Origin: Ignavibacteriota bacterium
GTDB taxonomy: Bacteria; Bacteroidota; Ignavibacteria; Ignavibacteriales; Melioribacteraceae
Assembly (NCBI GenBank): GCA_016716225.1
Contig: JADJWT010000001.1
Location: 1,798,001-1,862,000 of the forward strand
Direction: 5' to 3'
DNA: 64,000 bases
Shown: positions 28,995-38,512 of the stretch, piece after piece
Numbering within the stretch: position 1 is the first letter of the stretch
Layout of the letters: each line of letters opens with the position of its first letter
Program-made: the position numbers and the translations under genes
The notes under the pieces: generated by a model
Databases searched by the model: none
Told to the model about the DNA's origin: nothing
Seen by the model: only the letters and a program-made list of their open reading frames with translations

Positions 28995-31721
28995 ATGAGA
29001 AATTATCTTTTAATATTTTTCTTAATAATTGCTACAACATTATTTTCTCAAGATAAAAAAGGTAAACTTGAAAATGTTGAAACAAAAATTAAGAAAACTT
29101 CTCGGATTGAAGATAGGGCTGCCGGTATTCATAATGCAAGCAATATTGGTTTATTTTTTGAGAATAGAGGAAAACTTTATCCAAGAAGTATCACTCAAGG
29201 TCCATCCGGAGAATTTCCAATCAATAGTGCAAAACATTATATCTATCGAGTAAATCAATTTGTTGGAATTCCAGGGAATGTTGTTCAATCAAGATATACC
29301 GATAATGAAGAATGGGAAGCTGCAAACGGATATCATAATAGTGATACTGCACGTGTTGCAATGAGCGATGATCCAAATTCATGGAATGAAGATTTAGGCT
29401 GGCCGGTTAAAAATTTAAATGGTGAAAATATAATTCTTTCTGATCAAGACAGTTATTGTGTTTTTAATGATAGCAACAATACTGTTGGAATTATTGGAAT
29501 TCAAATAGCACAAACTGGATATGCATTTGGGACGAAGTTTGCGAAAAATATTTTATTCTTTAAATATGAATTAACAAACACATGTAACAAGAAACTTGAA
29601 AATCTTTATTTCGGACTTTATAACGATATTGATATTGGAGATGCGAGCGGCGGAATTGCTGAATACAAAGACGATAGGCTTGATTTTATCAAAGAGAAAA
29701 ATTTGCTTTACTTTTTTGATGATGGGGCAACAACAGAATGGACAGATGGCAAAACCGGATTTTTCGGAGTTACACTTCTTAAGACTCCGCAAGTAAATGG
29801 GGTTGAATTAGGAATTACAGATATGCATTACAGTTTATATGATGATGATTTGGATATCGATTCTATTCAATATGGTATTTTGTCATCAAGCGAGAGTTTA
29901 TATAATTCATCATTAGGAAATAGATATTTCCATTTGGGCAATAATTCGAATTTACATTATGATGATCCCAAAACGATTCCAGCTTCCGGTTTGGATTTAG
30001 TTGGATATTTATCTTCCGGTCCATATAATTTGGATGTAAATGATACACTTGTATTTTACACAGCTTTTGTAGCTGGCGATGATTATGAAGAATTAATTAA
30101 ATATACGGATGTTGCAAAAAATGCAGTTGAAGTAAATTTCAATCTTCCTAAACCTCCTACCAGACCTCAGCTCTCGGCATCTGAAGGAGATTTTAAAACA
30201 AGTTTATATTGGAATGATGAAAGTGAATTAAGCTTTGATGAATTTTCAGGTTATGATTTTGAAGGATATCGTTTATATAGAAGTAACGATAAAGGAATAA
30301 ATTGGAAACTGATTGCAGATTTTGATCAAATAAATTCAATTGGAAAAAATACCGGATTACAATACAATTATATTGATTCGACAATCGTAAATGGTTTTGA
30401 ATATTGGTATTCAATTACTGCATACGATCAAGGAAATGATGTAGTGGAAAGTTTGGAAAGTCCGATTGGAAATACACTTGATGCAATAAATACAGTTTCG
30501 GTTACACCGCGTTCTGAAGCAATCGGTAGACAAGTTGTTGCAATTAATGATATTACAAATCTTAATACTGGCAATACAAATTATGAATTGAATGCATTTG
30601 TAATTGATAATGATAATTTGCAAAACAATGAATATAAGACAACATTTAACTTTATCCCGCGAATTGAAAAAGGTGATCTTACAACAAATATTTCCATTTC
30701 AATTACTGATTCAAATGATACGAAACCTTATAAATATTCCATCGCATTTACTTCTTCGAATACTTTTGATTTAAGAAATGTTACATTAAATGAAGATATT
30801 AGAACTGGATATAATTACCCGGCTGGCGGAAGAGTATTAAATATTTCCGGTGATGGTTTAAGAATTAGTATGCTAGATAATTCAACAACCGAATCAAAAT
30901 ATTTGCCTGAAGATGGCGATGTAATTACAATAAATTATGCAATGAATGTTACAAGAAATAATGTTGAAAAATTAATAAAAAATCGACCCCATAATTTAAA
31001 CCAAACACAAACAACTCCTGATGGAGTTTCACTAAAATTGAATCCTCCAAATTCAATTAAAAGTGTTTCAAGAATTGGCGGAAATGATAACATTGAATTA
31101 ACTTTTGTGGTTGAATATCCGGATTCAGTATTGGATAAAATATATGTCATTTCAATTGATGGAAGCGGAACAAAATCTGGTAATAATTATGTTTTAATTT
31201 CTGTTAGCGGAACTCAAATATTATCTGATACTTTATTTAATGAAGACAATTTTAATTTTGACGGAATTACCGGAACAATAACTTTTGATGGACTACCATC
31301 AAATAATAATAAATTTTCTGTTGAAACTATAAAACCAATTCTACCTAATATTAAAGATTCGTTTTCATTTAGAGTAAAAGGTTCGGAAGTTGACACAAAA
31401 ATTATTGAAGAAAATATTTCAAAAATTCGAGTTGTTCCAAATCCATATGTAGCTTCATCATTATACGAAATAGAATATGGCGAGTTAAGAAAAGAGCCAT
31501 TACGACAAATTCAATTTATTAATCTTCCTCAAGAATGTACAATTTATATTTTCACAGTTGATGCTGATTTGGTTAAAACCATAAATCATAATGCACCAAA
31601 TGGAACAGAAGTTTGGGATTTAAGATCCGAAGGAGGCAGAGAAATTGCAGCGGGAATTTATTTATATGTAGTAAAAACAAAAACAACAGAATATAAAGAA
31701 CGATTTGCAGTAATTAAATAA
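28995..31721 (+). CDS. Large secreted beta-rich protein with fibronectin type III-like domain and T9SS-like C-terminus
   Basis: About 908 aa from the ATG at 28995 (MRNYLLIFFLIIATTLFSQ signal peptide); an upstream in-frame ATG at 28980 would add five residues before it and is less likely. The middle contains a fibronectin type III-like module (about residues 395-505: PTRPQLSASEGDFKTSLYW, then GYRLYRSNDKGINWKLIAD). The C-terminus VVPNPYVASS, then GREIAAGIYLYVVKTKTT, resembles a T9SS sorting or docking domain. No catalytic motif is seen. Between the TonB receptor and the PorV-like gene it may act as surface partner of the receptor, in the place a SusD would hold; this is inference. Confidence 0.78.
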   Translation: MRNYLLIFFLIIATTLFSQDKKGKLENVETKIKKTSRIEDRAAGIHNASNIGLFFENRGKLYPRSITQGPSGEFPINSAKHYIYRVNQFVGIPGNVVQSRYTDNEEWEAANGYHNSDTARVAMSDDPNSWNEDLGWPVKNLNGENIILSDQDSYCVFNDSNNTVGIIGIQIAQTGYAFGTKFAKNILFFKYELTNTCNKKLENLYFGLYNDIDIGDASGGIAEYKDDRLDFIKEKNLLYFFDDGATTEWTDGKTGFFGVTLLKTPQVNGVELGITDMHYSLYDDDLDIDSIQYGILSSSESLYNSSLGNRYFHLGNNSNLHYDDPKTIPASGLDLVGYLSSGPYNLDVNDTLVFYTAFVAGDDYEELIKYTDVAKNAVEVNFNLPKPPTRPQLSASEGDFKTSLYWNDESELSFDEFSGYDFEGYRLYRSNDKGINWKLIADFDQINSIGKNTGLQYNYIDSTIVNGFEYWYSITAYDQGNDVVESLESPIGNTLDAINTVSVTPRSEAIGRQVVAINDITNLNTGNTNYELNAFVIDNDNLQNNEYKTTFNFIPRIEKGDLTTNISISITDSNDTKPYKYSIAFTSSNTFDLRNVTLNEDIRTGYNYPAGGRVLNISGDGLRISMLDNSTTESKYLPEDGDVITINYAMNVTRNNVEKLIKNRPHNLNQTQTTPDGVSLKLNPPNSIKSVSRIGGNDNIELTFVVEYPDSVLDKIYVISIDGSGTKSGNNYVLISVSGTQILSDTLFNEDNFNFDGITGTITFDGLPSNNNKFSVETIKPILPNIKDSFSFRVKGSEVDTKIIEENISKIRVVPNPYVASSLYEIEYGELRKEPLRQIQFINLPQECTIYIFTVDADLVKTINHNAPNGTEVWDLRSEGGREIAAGIYLYVVKTKTTEYKERFAVIK

Positions 31722-31739
31722 TTAGGAATGGAGAAATAA

Positions 31740-32735
31740 ATGAAAAAACTGCTTCTGATTATATGCTTATTGATTTCTGCGAATTTGATATTTGCACAAA
31801 ATCCAAACCTCGGAACATCTGGAGCACAATTTCTGCAAATACCGGTTGGAGCAAGAGCTGAAGCAATGGGGGGAGCGGTTATCGGAATTACAAATGATGC
31901 TTCATCTGTATTTTGGAATCCCGCCGGAATTGCAAAAATCAATAATGTTCAAGCTCATTTTTCATATATGAATTGGTTTGATCTTTTTGATTTTAATGCG
32001 GCTTCATTAATTTCGAATATAGAAAATGTTGGAACTTTTGGCGCTTCAATAATTGTTTTCAGTACGGATAAAATGGAAATTACAACTGAAGAAGAACCAA
32101 ATGGAACCGGAAGATTTTTTGATGGAGGTGATGCTGCAATTGCTTTATCATATGCAAGAAATTTAACAGATCGTTTTGCAGTTGGTTTATCAATAAAATA
32201 TATTTCTCAAAGAATTTGGAATGAAAGTGCAGAAACTTTTGCATTTGATATTGGGACACAATATTCTTTGGATTTTCAAAATTTAGTAATTGCAATGAGT
32301 ATGACAAATTTTGGTCCGGATACCAAATTTGATGGAACCGATCTTGATTTTATTTATAGAAAAGATGATAACTATCCTCTCAGTAGATTTGTGCCAAGCC
32401 GATTAACAACCGATGATTTTCCATTGCCGTTAAATTTTCAAATCGGAATAGGTTTTGATATTATAAAATATGATTTTGTAAAAATGATTGGCGCAATTGA
32501 TGTAACACATCCGAATGATAATAAAGAACGTGCGCATTTCGGAACTGAACTTTCAATCTTTGATAGAGTTTTTTTACGAGGCGGGTATAAATATAATTAT
32601 AGTGATCAAGATTTTACATTTGGTGCCGGTGCAAATATAATTTTTGAAAATACATCTGTAAATTTTGATTACTCATATTCACTTTATGATATTCTTCCGA
32701 GTGTTCATAGAATTTCAATTGGACTTGGTTTTTAA
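31740..32735 (+). CDS. PorV/PorQ-family outer-membrane beta-barrel protein
   Basis: 331 aa with signal peptide (residues 1-19, ending NLIFAQ). Family features: FLQIPVGARAEAMGGAVIG, ASSVFWNPAGIAKI, alternating amphipathic strands and a C-terminal aromatic end (SIGLGF). PorV is the shuttle that carries T9SS cargo away from the SprA pore; paralogs in this group often sit in operons with their cargo, as here with three T9SS-type products. A GGA-rich Shine-Dalgarno site is present 11 bp upstream. Which paralog function applies cannot be told from sequence. Confidence 0.86.
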   Translation: MKKLLLIICLLISANLIFAQNPNLGTSGAQFLQIPVGARAEAMGGAVIGITNDASSVFWNPAGIAKINNVQAHFSYMNWFDLFDFNAASLISNIENVGTFGASIIVFSTDKMEITTEEEPNGTGRFFDGGDAAIALSYARNLTDRFAVGLSIKYISQRIWNESAETFAFDIGTQYSLDFQNLVIAMSMTNFGPDTKFDGTDLDFIYRKDDNYPLSRFVPSRLTTDDFPLPLNFQIGIGFDIIKYDFVKMIGAIDVTHPNDNKERAHFGTELSIFDRVFLRGGYKYNYSDQDFTFGAGANIIFENTSVNFDYSYSLYDILPSVHRISIGLGF

Positions 32736-32737
32736 AA

Positions 32738-34780
32738 TTGTTACATAACTTTTTAAAAACAATTTTAATATTCATACTATTTCATAATTCAATTTATTCA
32801 CAAGGATATATTTGTGCAATTGGTGGTGGTTCTGAAGAATATAATGATTGGAGCGACAAACCATATTCGTGGATTGTTGAAAAATCAAATTTTGGAAAAG
32901 TAATTGTACTTTCTGTAAATGACGAAACGAATTGGATCCCTAACTATTTCATTTCATTTGGAGCCGACACATCCTATAATTTGCGTATCAACTCTAAAAG
33001 CAAGGCTAATCAGCAAAGCTTATTTGATGAAATTATTTCCGCAAACGGAATTTTTTTAAAAGGTGGAGATCAATGGGATTATGTTCGTTTGTGGAAAGGT
33101 ACTAAAGTTGATTCTGCAATAAATTACGTCTTTCAAAATGGAGGAGTAATAGCTGGAACAAGCGCTGGATCTGCTGTGCTAGGAGAATCTGATTTTAGTG
33201 CAAAAAATGGAACAGTTTATTCTGATGAAGCTCTTCAAAATCCCTTTAACGATTTTATGCAGTTTGAAACGTCTTTTTTAAATCTTGTAAATGGAGTTAT
33301 TTTTGATTCTCACTTAACTGAAAGAGCAAGGCAAGGAAGATTATTTACATTTCTCTTTAATAATTTTTTCAGTGGTAAAGATTTGCTGGGTATTGGAATT
33401 GATGACCGCACTGCGCTTGGTATTTCTCCAAATAGAATTGCAGAAGTTTTTGGAAGTGGTTCAGTTATCTTTGTTACAAAAGATGAACAATCAAAATATT
33501 TTCAATACGATAGCACATTAACAATTGAAAATTTACGTGCTGATTTACTTATTGATGGCTGGAAGTTCAATATTGATAAGCGTAGAATAGAAACTATTCC
33601 AAATTCTGCAAAAGAAATATCGATGCAAAGTGATAATGATATTATTGGATATAAAATAATATTAATTAGCGGAAATGAAATTAACCAAAATGTTAAAAAA
33701 AATATTTTATCTGAATCTCAAGAATTATTAAATAAAAACATTTTAATTATATCAAATAATGGATTTTCAGAAAATTCGGAGATAGTAAATAATTTTTTAG
33801 ATTCTTGCGGATTTATATCAACTACAATTTACATCTCAGAAGATGAATTAAAATCAAATATATTTGCTGACAAAATTAATGAAGCGCAAGTTTTTATTTT
33901 TTACGGAGATTCCCTAGAATTATTAAGCAAGTTAGGAAACACAGAATATTTAGTTTCTGAAGCATTTCAAAATTCAGTGAAACAAAACAAAACCCTTATG
34001 TTTATTGGTGATTGCGGGAAAATTGTTTCAGAACAATTTGTTGATTATGAAATAGATGATATTTATGCTTCGTATTATGGAAGAATGAATTTGAAACAAG
34101 GATTAAATTTAACAAATGATTTTGTTTACCAACCTTCAATTTTTGTTGATAGTGATTATTTTGAAAACAATATGAGTGCGGTGTTTTTCAATCAAATGAG
34201 AAATAAAAAAAAGTATGGAATTTATGTTGATGGAAACGATAAAGTTACTTTAGATTTTGTGCATTCCAATTTATCCGGAAATTGTAAAACTCCGTTTATT
34301 ATTATTGATGCAACCGAAACGACATATATTGATTCTTCAAAATATAAAGCTGTATCAAATGCTGGAACAAGGCAAATTGTTGCAATGAATAATTTGAGAA
34401 TATCTTTAACAAACAATTCTAGTTTTCAATATTCAATGATAAATAGAAACTTCGGGATAATTAATTCTATAAAAGTTAATGATGAAATTCATACCAAAAA
34501 TATTTTTACTTTGAAACAAAATTATCCTAATCCGTTTAATCCAAACACAACAATAAATTATTCAATTCCAAATGTAGGCTCAGACTTAAGTCTGAGCAAT
34601 GCAACACTGAAAGTTTATGATATTTTAGGAAGAGAAGTTGCAGAATTGGTAAACCAAAAACAAAATTCCGGATATTATAAAATTCAATTTGATGGAAGTA
34701 ATTTTCCAAGCGGTATATATTTTTATACGTTACGCATAAATAATATTTCTATAACAAAATCAATGGTTTTGCTAAAATGA
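32738..34780 (+). CDS. Secreted cyanophycinase-family protein with tandem S51 domains (second degenerate) and T9SS sorting domain
   Basis: 680 aa, TTG start two bases after the PorV-like gene. Signal peptide (1-21, ending SIYSQ). Domain 1 (about 22-290) is S51: FLKGGDQWDYVRLW, nucleophile Ser142 in AGTSAGSAV, His192 in FDSHLTERARQGRL and GIDDRTALGI. Domain 2 (about 302-510) repeats the same layout but is degenerate. FYGDSLELL aligns with KGGDQ, FIGDCGKIV replaces GTSAG (Ser to Cys426), and FVDSDYF replaces FDSH (His to Asp473). Residues 590-680 form a T9SS sorting domain (LKQNYPNPFNPNTTINYSIP, then VYDILGREVAEL) that carries a palindrome-encoded insertion of about 10 residues. It would act on a polymer at the cell surface. 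Confidence 0.85.
   Translation: MLHNFLKTILIFILFHNSIYSQGYICAIGGGSEEYNDWSDKPYSWIVEKSNFGKVIVLSVNDETNWIPNYFISFGADTSYNLRINSKSKANQQSLFDEIISANGIFLKGGDQWDYVRLWKGTKVDSAINYVFQNGGVIAGTSAGSAVLGESDFSAKNGTVYSDEALQNPFNDFMQFETSFLNLVNGVIFDSHLTERARQGRLFTFLFNNFFSGKDLLGIGIDDRTALGISPNRIAEVFGSGSVIFVTKDEQSKYFQYDSTLTIENLRADLLIDGWKFNIDKRRIETIPNSAKEISMQSDNDIIGYKIILISGNEINQNVKKNILSESQELLNKNILIISNNGFSENSEIVNNFLDSCGFISTTIYISEDELKSNIFADKINEAQVFIFYGDSLELLSKLGNTEYLVSEAFQNSVKQNKTLMFIGDCGKIVSEQFVDYEIDDIYASYYGRMNLKQGLNLTNDFVYQPSIFVDSDYFENNMSAVFFNQMRNKKKYGIYVDGNDKVTLDFVHSNLSGNCKTPFIIIDATETTYIDSSKYKAVSNAGTRQIVAMNNLRISLTNNSSFQYSMINRNFGIINSIKVNDEIHTKNIFTLKQNYPNPFNPNTTINYSIPNVGSDLSLSNATLKVYDILGREVAELVNQKQNSGYYKIQFDGSNFPSGIYFYTLRINNISITKSMVLLK
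34578..34597. repeat. Perfect 20-bp palindrome inside the coding sequence
   Basis: GCTCAGACTTAAGTCTGAGC, a perfect palindrome preceded by AAATGTAG. The intergenic element at 47474 has the same AAATGTAG flank and CAGACTT/AGTCTG core. Here it lies in-frame in the sorting domain of the S51 protein and encodes roughly GSDLSLSN, which is extra compared with the usual domain. Confidence 0.8.
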
Positions 34781-36309
34781 AATCATATTATTTTTTATTT
34801 GCACTTTTCATATCTACAATATTTTATTCACAAAATCATATTACTCCATTGGAAAAATCAAATTATGAAAAATTTACTAACTATTCTGAACTTGTTAATT
34901 TTATTGGGGTAATTGACAATTCAAGTGATTTGGTTGAAGCAAAAATTATTGGTCAATCGGTTGAAAAACTTAATTTACATTGTTTGTTTTTTTCAAAAGA
35001 CAAATTTGGTGAAGACGAATCAAAACTTAAAGTCATGTTCTTTGCTCAACAACATGGCAATGAACAATCCGGAAAAGAAAGCGCACTAAAATTAATTTTA
35101 GAATTATTAAAACCAGAAAATATTTATCTTTTTGAAAAAATTGACTTAGCGCTTATTCCTCAAGTAAATCCGGATGGCTCTGAAAAAAATCAGAGAAGAA
35201 ATGCAAACAATGCTGATTTAAACAGAAATCATTTAATTCTAACTGAGCCAGAAACTATTGCATTACATAATTTATTCAATGAATATTTATTTGACGTAAC
35301 ACTTGATGTTCATGAATATTATCCTTTTGGAGAAGAATGGGAAACTTTTGGTTACAGAAGAAATTTTGATGAACAATATGGGAGCAATACAAATATTAAT
35401 GTTTCTCAAGAAATTAGAAATATGTCAAATAATTCTTTCGTTCCTTTTATTAAAAATTATTTGAATGAAAGAAATTTTTCATTTAATATTTACTCGCCTG
35501 GTGGTCCACCGGAAAAGGATTATATTAGATATAGTACTTTCGATATTAACGATGGTCGTCAATCATTTGGAATTCAAAATACATTTTCATTTATTCTTGA
35601 AGGAATAAACGGAATTGATTATTCGGTCAGTAAAATTCAGAGAAGATCAGAAGGACAAATGCAAGGAATGCTAGGACTACTTAAATATTTATACAATAAT
35701 AATTTGCAAATAATTGAATTAGTAAAAAATGAAAGATTGAAATTACTTAATCCAAAAGAGGATGAAAAAATTGCAATTCAGTTAGATCATTTTAATAATG
35801 GAAGTAAACTGGAACTTCATTTGCTTTCGCTTAAGACAAATACTGATACAACTTTTTATGTAAATAATTTTAAGCCGGAAGTTCGATCAATTTATGATGT
35901 TGTAAAACCGCAAGGTTATTTAATACATAAAGATTCTGTTGAATTAGTTGCTTGGTTAAATCGGCATAAAATAACTCATAAAATTTATGAAATAATGAAT
36001 GATGATTTAATTGAAGAATATTCCATTCAAGATATTGATTCAATTGACTTTGAAGGAGATATAATTGTAAATCCAATTGTTGATGGAGGTTTTATAAGCA
36101 GAAAAATTATACCGGAAAATTATTATTTTATTCCCACAAATCAATTACTTGGTAATTTGATAGTAAATGCATTAGAACCAAAATCAATGCTGGGATTAGT
36201 TACTTATAAGAAATATGAACATTTATTGAAAAGGAAAAACACTTTTCCTATTTTACGACTAATTAGAAAAACTAAAAATAATTGTACAAATTTAAATCAC
36301 AATGAATAA
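34777..36309 (+). CDS. M14-family zinc carboxypeptidase, exported
   Basis: 510 aa. Signal peptide (residues 1-18, ending FYSQ) and an M14 catalytic domain. Zinc ligands are His and Glu of QQHGNEQSGKE, with the third His in LDVHEYYPFG. Substrate-binding NPDGSEKNQRRNANNADLNR has the typical Asn-Arg, and the catalytic Glu is in FILEGING. A C-terminal region of about 180 residues (after residue 320) is of unknown fold. M14 enzymes remove C-terminal amino acids or cut gamma-D-Glu peptide bonds. Overlaps the S51 gene by 4 bp (ATGA), so it is translationally linked. Last gene of the operon. Confidence 0.87.
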   Translation: MKSYYFLFALFISTIFYSQNHITPLEKSNYEKFTNYSELVNFIGVIDNSSDLVEAKIIGQSVEKLNLHCLFFSKDKFGEDESKLKVMFFAQQHGNEQSGKESALKLILELLKPENIYLFEKIDLALIPQVNPDGSEKNQRRNANNADLNRNHLILTEPETIALHNLFNEYLFDVTLDVHEYYPFGEEWETFGYRRNFDEQYGSNTNINVSQEIRNMSNNSFVPFIKNYLNERNFSFNIYSPGGPPEKDYIRYSTFDINDGRQSFGIQNTFSFILEGINGIDYSVSKIQRRSEGQMQGMLGLLKYLYNNNLQIIELVKNERLKLLNPKEDEKIAIQLDHFNNGSKLELHLLSLKTNTDTTFYVNNFKPEVRSIYDVVKPQGYLIHKDSVELVAWLNRHKITHKIYEIMNDDLIEEYSIQDIDSIDFEGDIIVNPIVDGGFISRKIIPENYYFIPTNQLLGNLIVNALEPKSMLGLVTYKKYEHLLKRKNTFPILRLIRKTKNNCTNLNHNE

Positions 36310-36440
36310 AATATTTTTTGGATTCAAAAATTATTTTTCTGCAATTGCATTTCTCAATCGCTTCAGCGGACTCTAATCCCTTCTGAGATATTTTAAAATT
36401 ATTAAGCAATTTATTCAAAATTATTCTCGGAGAAATTAAT

Positions 36441-37580
36441 ATGAAAGTGTTAGTATTAGGAAGTGGATTAGTCGGCAGACCAATGGCAATTGATCTTTCA
36501 AAGGACAAAGAATTTGATGTGACGATTGCTGATATAAATAAAAATAATCTTAACAGAATTCCAAATGAATTTGCGATAGAGAAAAAAGAAATTGATATAT
36601 CTGATAAAAATAAACTTAAAATTCTTCTTGAAAATTCTGATATTGTGTTAAATGCTGTCCCCGGTTTTATGGGATTTGAAACTCTAAAAGAAATTATAAA
36701 ATCTGGTAAAAATGTTGTGGATATTGCATTTTCGCCGGAAGATACTTCTGAACTTGATAAATTAGCAAAAGAAAATAATGTAACTGCAATTGTTGATTGC
36801 GGTGTTGCACCGGGAATGAGTAATTTATTGGCAGGTTATGTAAATTCAATTTTGGATGAAACAGAAACAATTCTAATATACGTCGGCGGGTTGCCGGTAA
36901 TTCGAGATTATCCTTTTGAATATAAAGCGCCGTTTTCTCCAATCGATGTTATTGAAGAATATACGCGTCCGGCAAGATATGTTGAAAATGGAAAACTTGT
37001 AGTTCGTCCCGCACTTTCTGATCCGGAGTTAATTAATTTTCCGGAAGTTGGAACACTTGAAGCTTTTAACAGTGATGGATTAAGGTCATTAGCATTCACT
37101 TTAAAAGTTCCGAATATGAAAGAGAAAACTTTAAGATATTTGGGACATATTGAAAAAATGAAAATATTTCGTGAAGCCGGATTTTTTAGTTATGATGAAA
37201 TTGAAGTTAGAGGAATGAAAATTAGACCGATTGATTTCACTTCAAAATTATTATTTCCAATGTGGGAATTAAAAAATACTGATTTAGAATTTACATTAAT
37301 GAAAGTAATCATCGAGGGAAAAAAGGAGAACAAAAATTTAAGATATACTTATTATTTGCTTGATAAATACGATGAAAAAACAAATACGCATTCAATGGCA
37401 AGGACAACCGGTTATACTGCAACAACTGCAATTAGAATGCTTGCAAAGGGATTATTTGATAGAAAAGGTGTTTGTCCGCCCGAATTTATTGGTCAAAACC
37501 AAAAGTGTGTAGATTTTATGTTAAGCGGATTAAAAGAAAGAGGCGTAATTTATAATCAAACAATTGAAGAATTAAAATAA
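36441..37580 (+). CDS. Saccharopine dehydrogenase-family oxidoreductase
   Basis: 379 aa. Rossmann N-terminus VLVLGSGLVGRPMAIDL with the GxGxxG turn. Middle blocks NAVPGFMGFETLKEII, DCGVAPGMSNLLAGYVN and GGLPVIRDYPFEYKAPFSP are typical of the saccharopine dehydrogenase/carboxynorspermidine reductase family. GGAG sits 11 bp upstream of the ATG. The family covers lysine degradation and biosynthesis, polyamine synthesis and others; the substrate is not clear. It follows the M14 gene by 131 bp of AT-rich DNA in which no gene is seen, so it may have its own promoter. Confidence 0.85.
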   Translation: MKVLVLGSGLVGRPMAIDLSKDKEFDVTIADINKNNLNRIPNEFAIEKKEIDISDKNKLKILLENSDIVLNAVPGFMGFETLKEIIKSGKNVVDIAFSPEDTSELDKLAKENNVTAIVDCGVAPGMSNLLAGYVNSILDETETILIYVGGLPVIRDYPFEYKAPFSPIDVIEEYTRPARYVENGKLVVRPALSDPELINFPEVGTLEAFNSDGLRSLAFTLKVPNMKEKTLRYLGHIEKMKIFREAGFFSYDEIEVRGMKIRPIDFTSKLLFPMWELKNTDLEFTLMKVIIEGKKENKNLRYTYYLLDKYDEKTNTHSMARTTGYTATTAIRMLAKGLFDRKGVCPPEFIGQNQKCVDFMLSGLKERGVIYNQTIEELK

Positions 37581-37661
37581 TTTTTTTTTCAAAATTTATT
37601 TATTTTGAATTGAGTTATTAACTTTAAACAACTAGAAATAGAACAATCATAAAAAAATGTA

Positions 37662-38465
37662 ATGTTGGATAACCTCAATTCATATATAATTAATTCTGAT
37701 GAAATCATTGGGGAGATTGAATATATTCACGAATTTTACAGCGTTCATTTAAAAAATGAACGCGATATTATAATTTGGCTCCCTCCATCATATCATTCAA
37801 GCATTAAAAAATATCCCGTTTTATATATACAAGACGGACAAAATTTATTTGATCCTAAAACTTCTTACATTGGCTACGATTGGAAAGTTGACGAAGTATT
37901 AACAAAATTAATTCATCATAAATTAATTGAAGAAATTATTGTTGTTGGAATTTATAATCACAAAGATAGATTGGAAGAATATAATTACTTTACGGAAAAA
38001 GGAAAAAAGTACGCAAGTTTTTTAATCAAAGAATTAAAATCATTTATCGATGAAAATTATCGCACGATTCCACTTTCATCAAAAACAGCAATAATGGGCT
38101 CATCTTTAGGCGGATTAATTTCATTTCAACTTTTTTGGAATTTCCCGAAAATATTTGGCAAAGCCGCATGTTTATCAAATTCATTTTGGATTGATAACGG
38201 TGAAGTTTTTAATATGGTGAAAAATATTTCAACAAATATTAATGACAAAACAAAATTATATATTGATTGTGGAAGTGAAGAAAAAGAATTAGTCGGCGAT
38301 TTTATAAAAATGTCTGAATTCTTGATAGAAAATAATTTTAATGATCCGTCAAAAATCAAAATATATTTGGATGAAGGAAGTAAACACACAGAAAGTGATT
38401 GGGCAAAGAGATTACACATTCCGTTGCAATTTTTATTTGGGAAAACAACTATTAATTTACCTTGA
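37662..38465 (+). CDS. Alpha/beta hydrolase, esterase D/enterochelin esterase-like
   Basis: 267-aa cytoplasmic hydrolase of the putative esterase family. It shows IIWLPPSYHSSIKKYPVLYI, QDGQNLFDPKTSYIGYDWKV, nucleophile Ser in AIMGSSLGGLISFQL and the catalytic His in EGSKHTESDWAKR. No signal peptide. The family includes enterochelin esterases, feruloyl esterases and alpha-dextrin hydrolases; the substrate is unknown. No clear ribosome site precedes the ATG. Confidence 0.85.
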   Translation: MLDNLNSYIINSDEIIGEIEYIHEFYSVHLKNERDIIIWLPPSYHSSIKKYPVLYIQDGQNLFDPKTSYIGYDWKVDEVLTKLIHHKLIEEIIVVGIYNHKDRLEEYNYFTEKGKKYASFLIKELKSFIDENYRTIPLSSKTAIMGSSLGGLISFQLFWNFPKIFGKAACLSNSFWIDNGEVFNMVKNISTNINDKTKLYIDCGSEEKELVGDFIKMSEFLIENNFNDPSKIKIYLDEGSKHTESDWAKRLHIPLQFLFGKTTINLP

Positions 38466-38512
38466 TATCAACATTCAATAATAATTAAATTTCTTAAAAA
38501 AATAATATCAAA

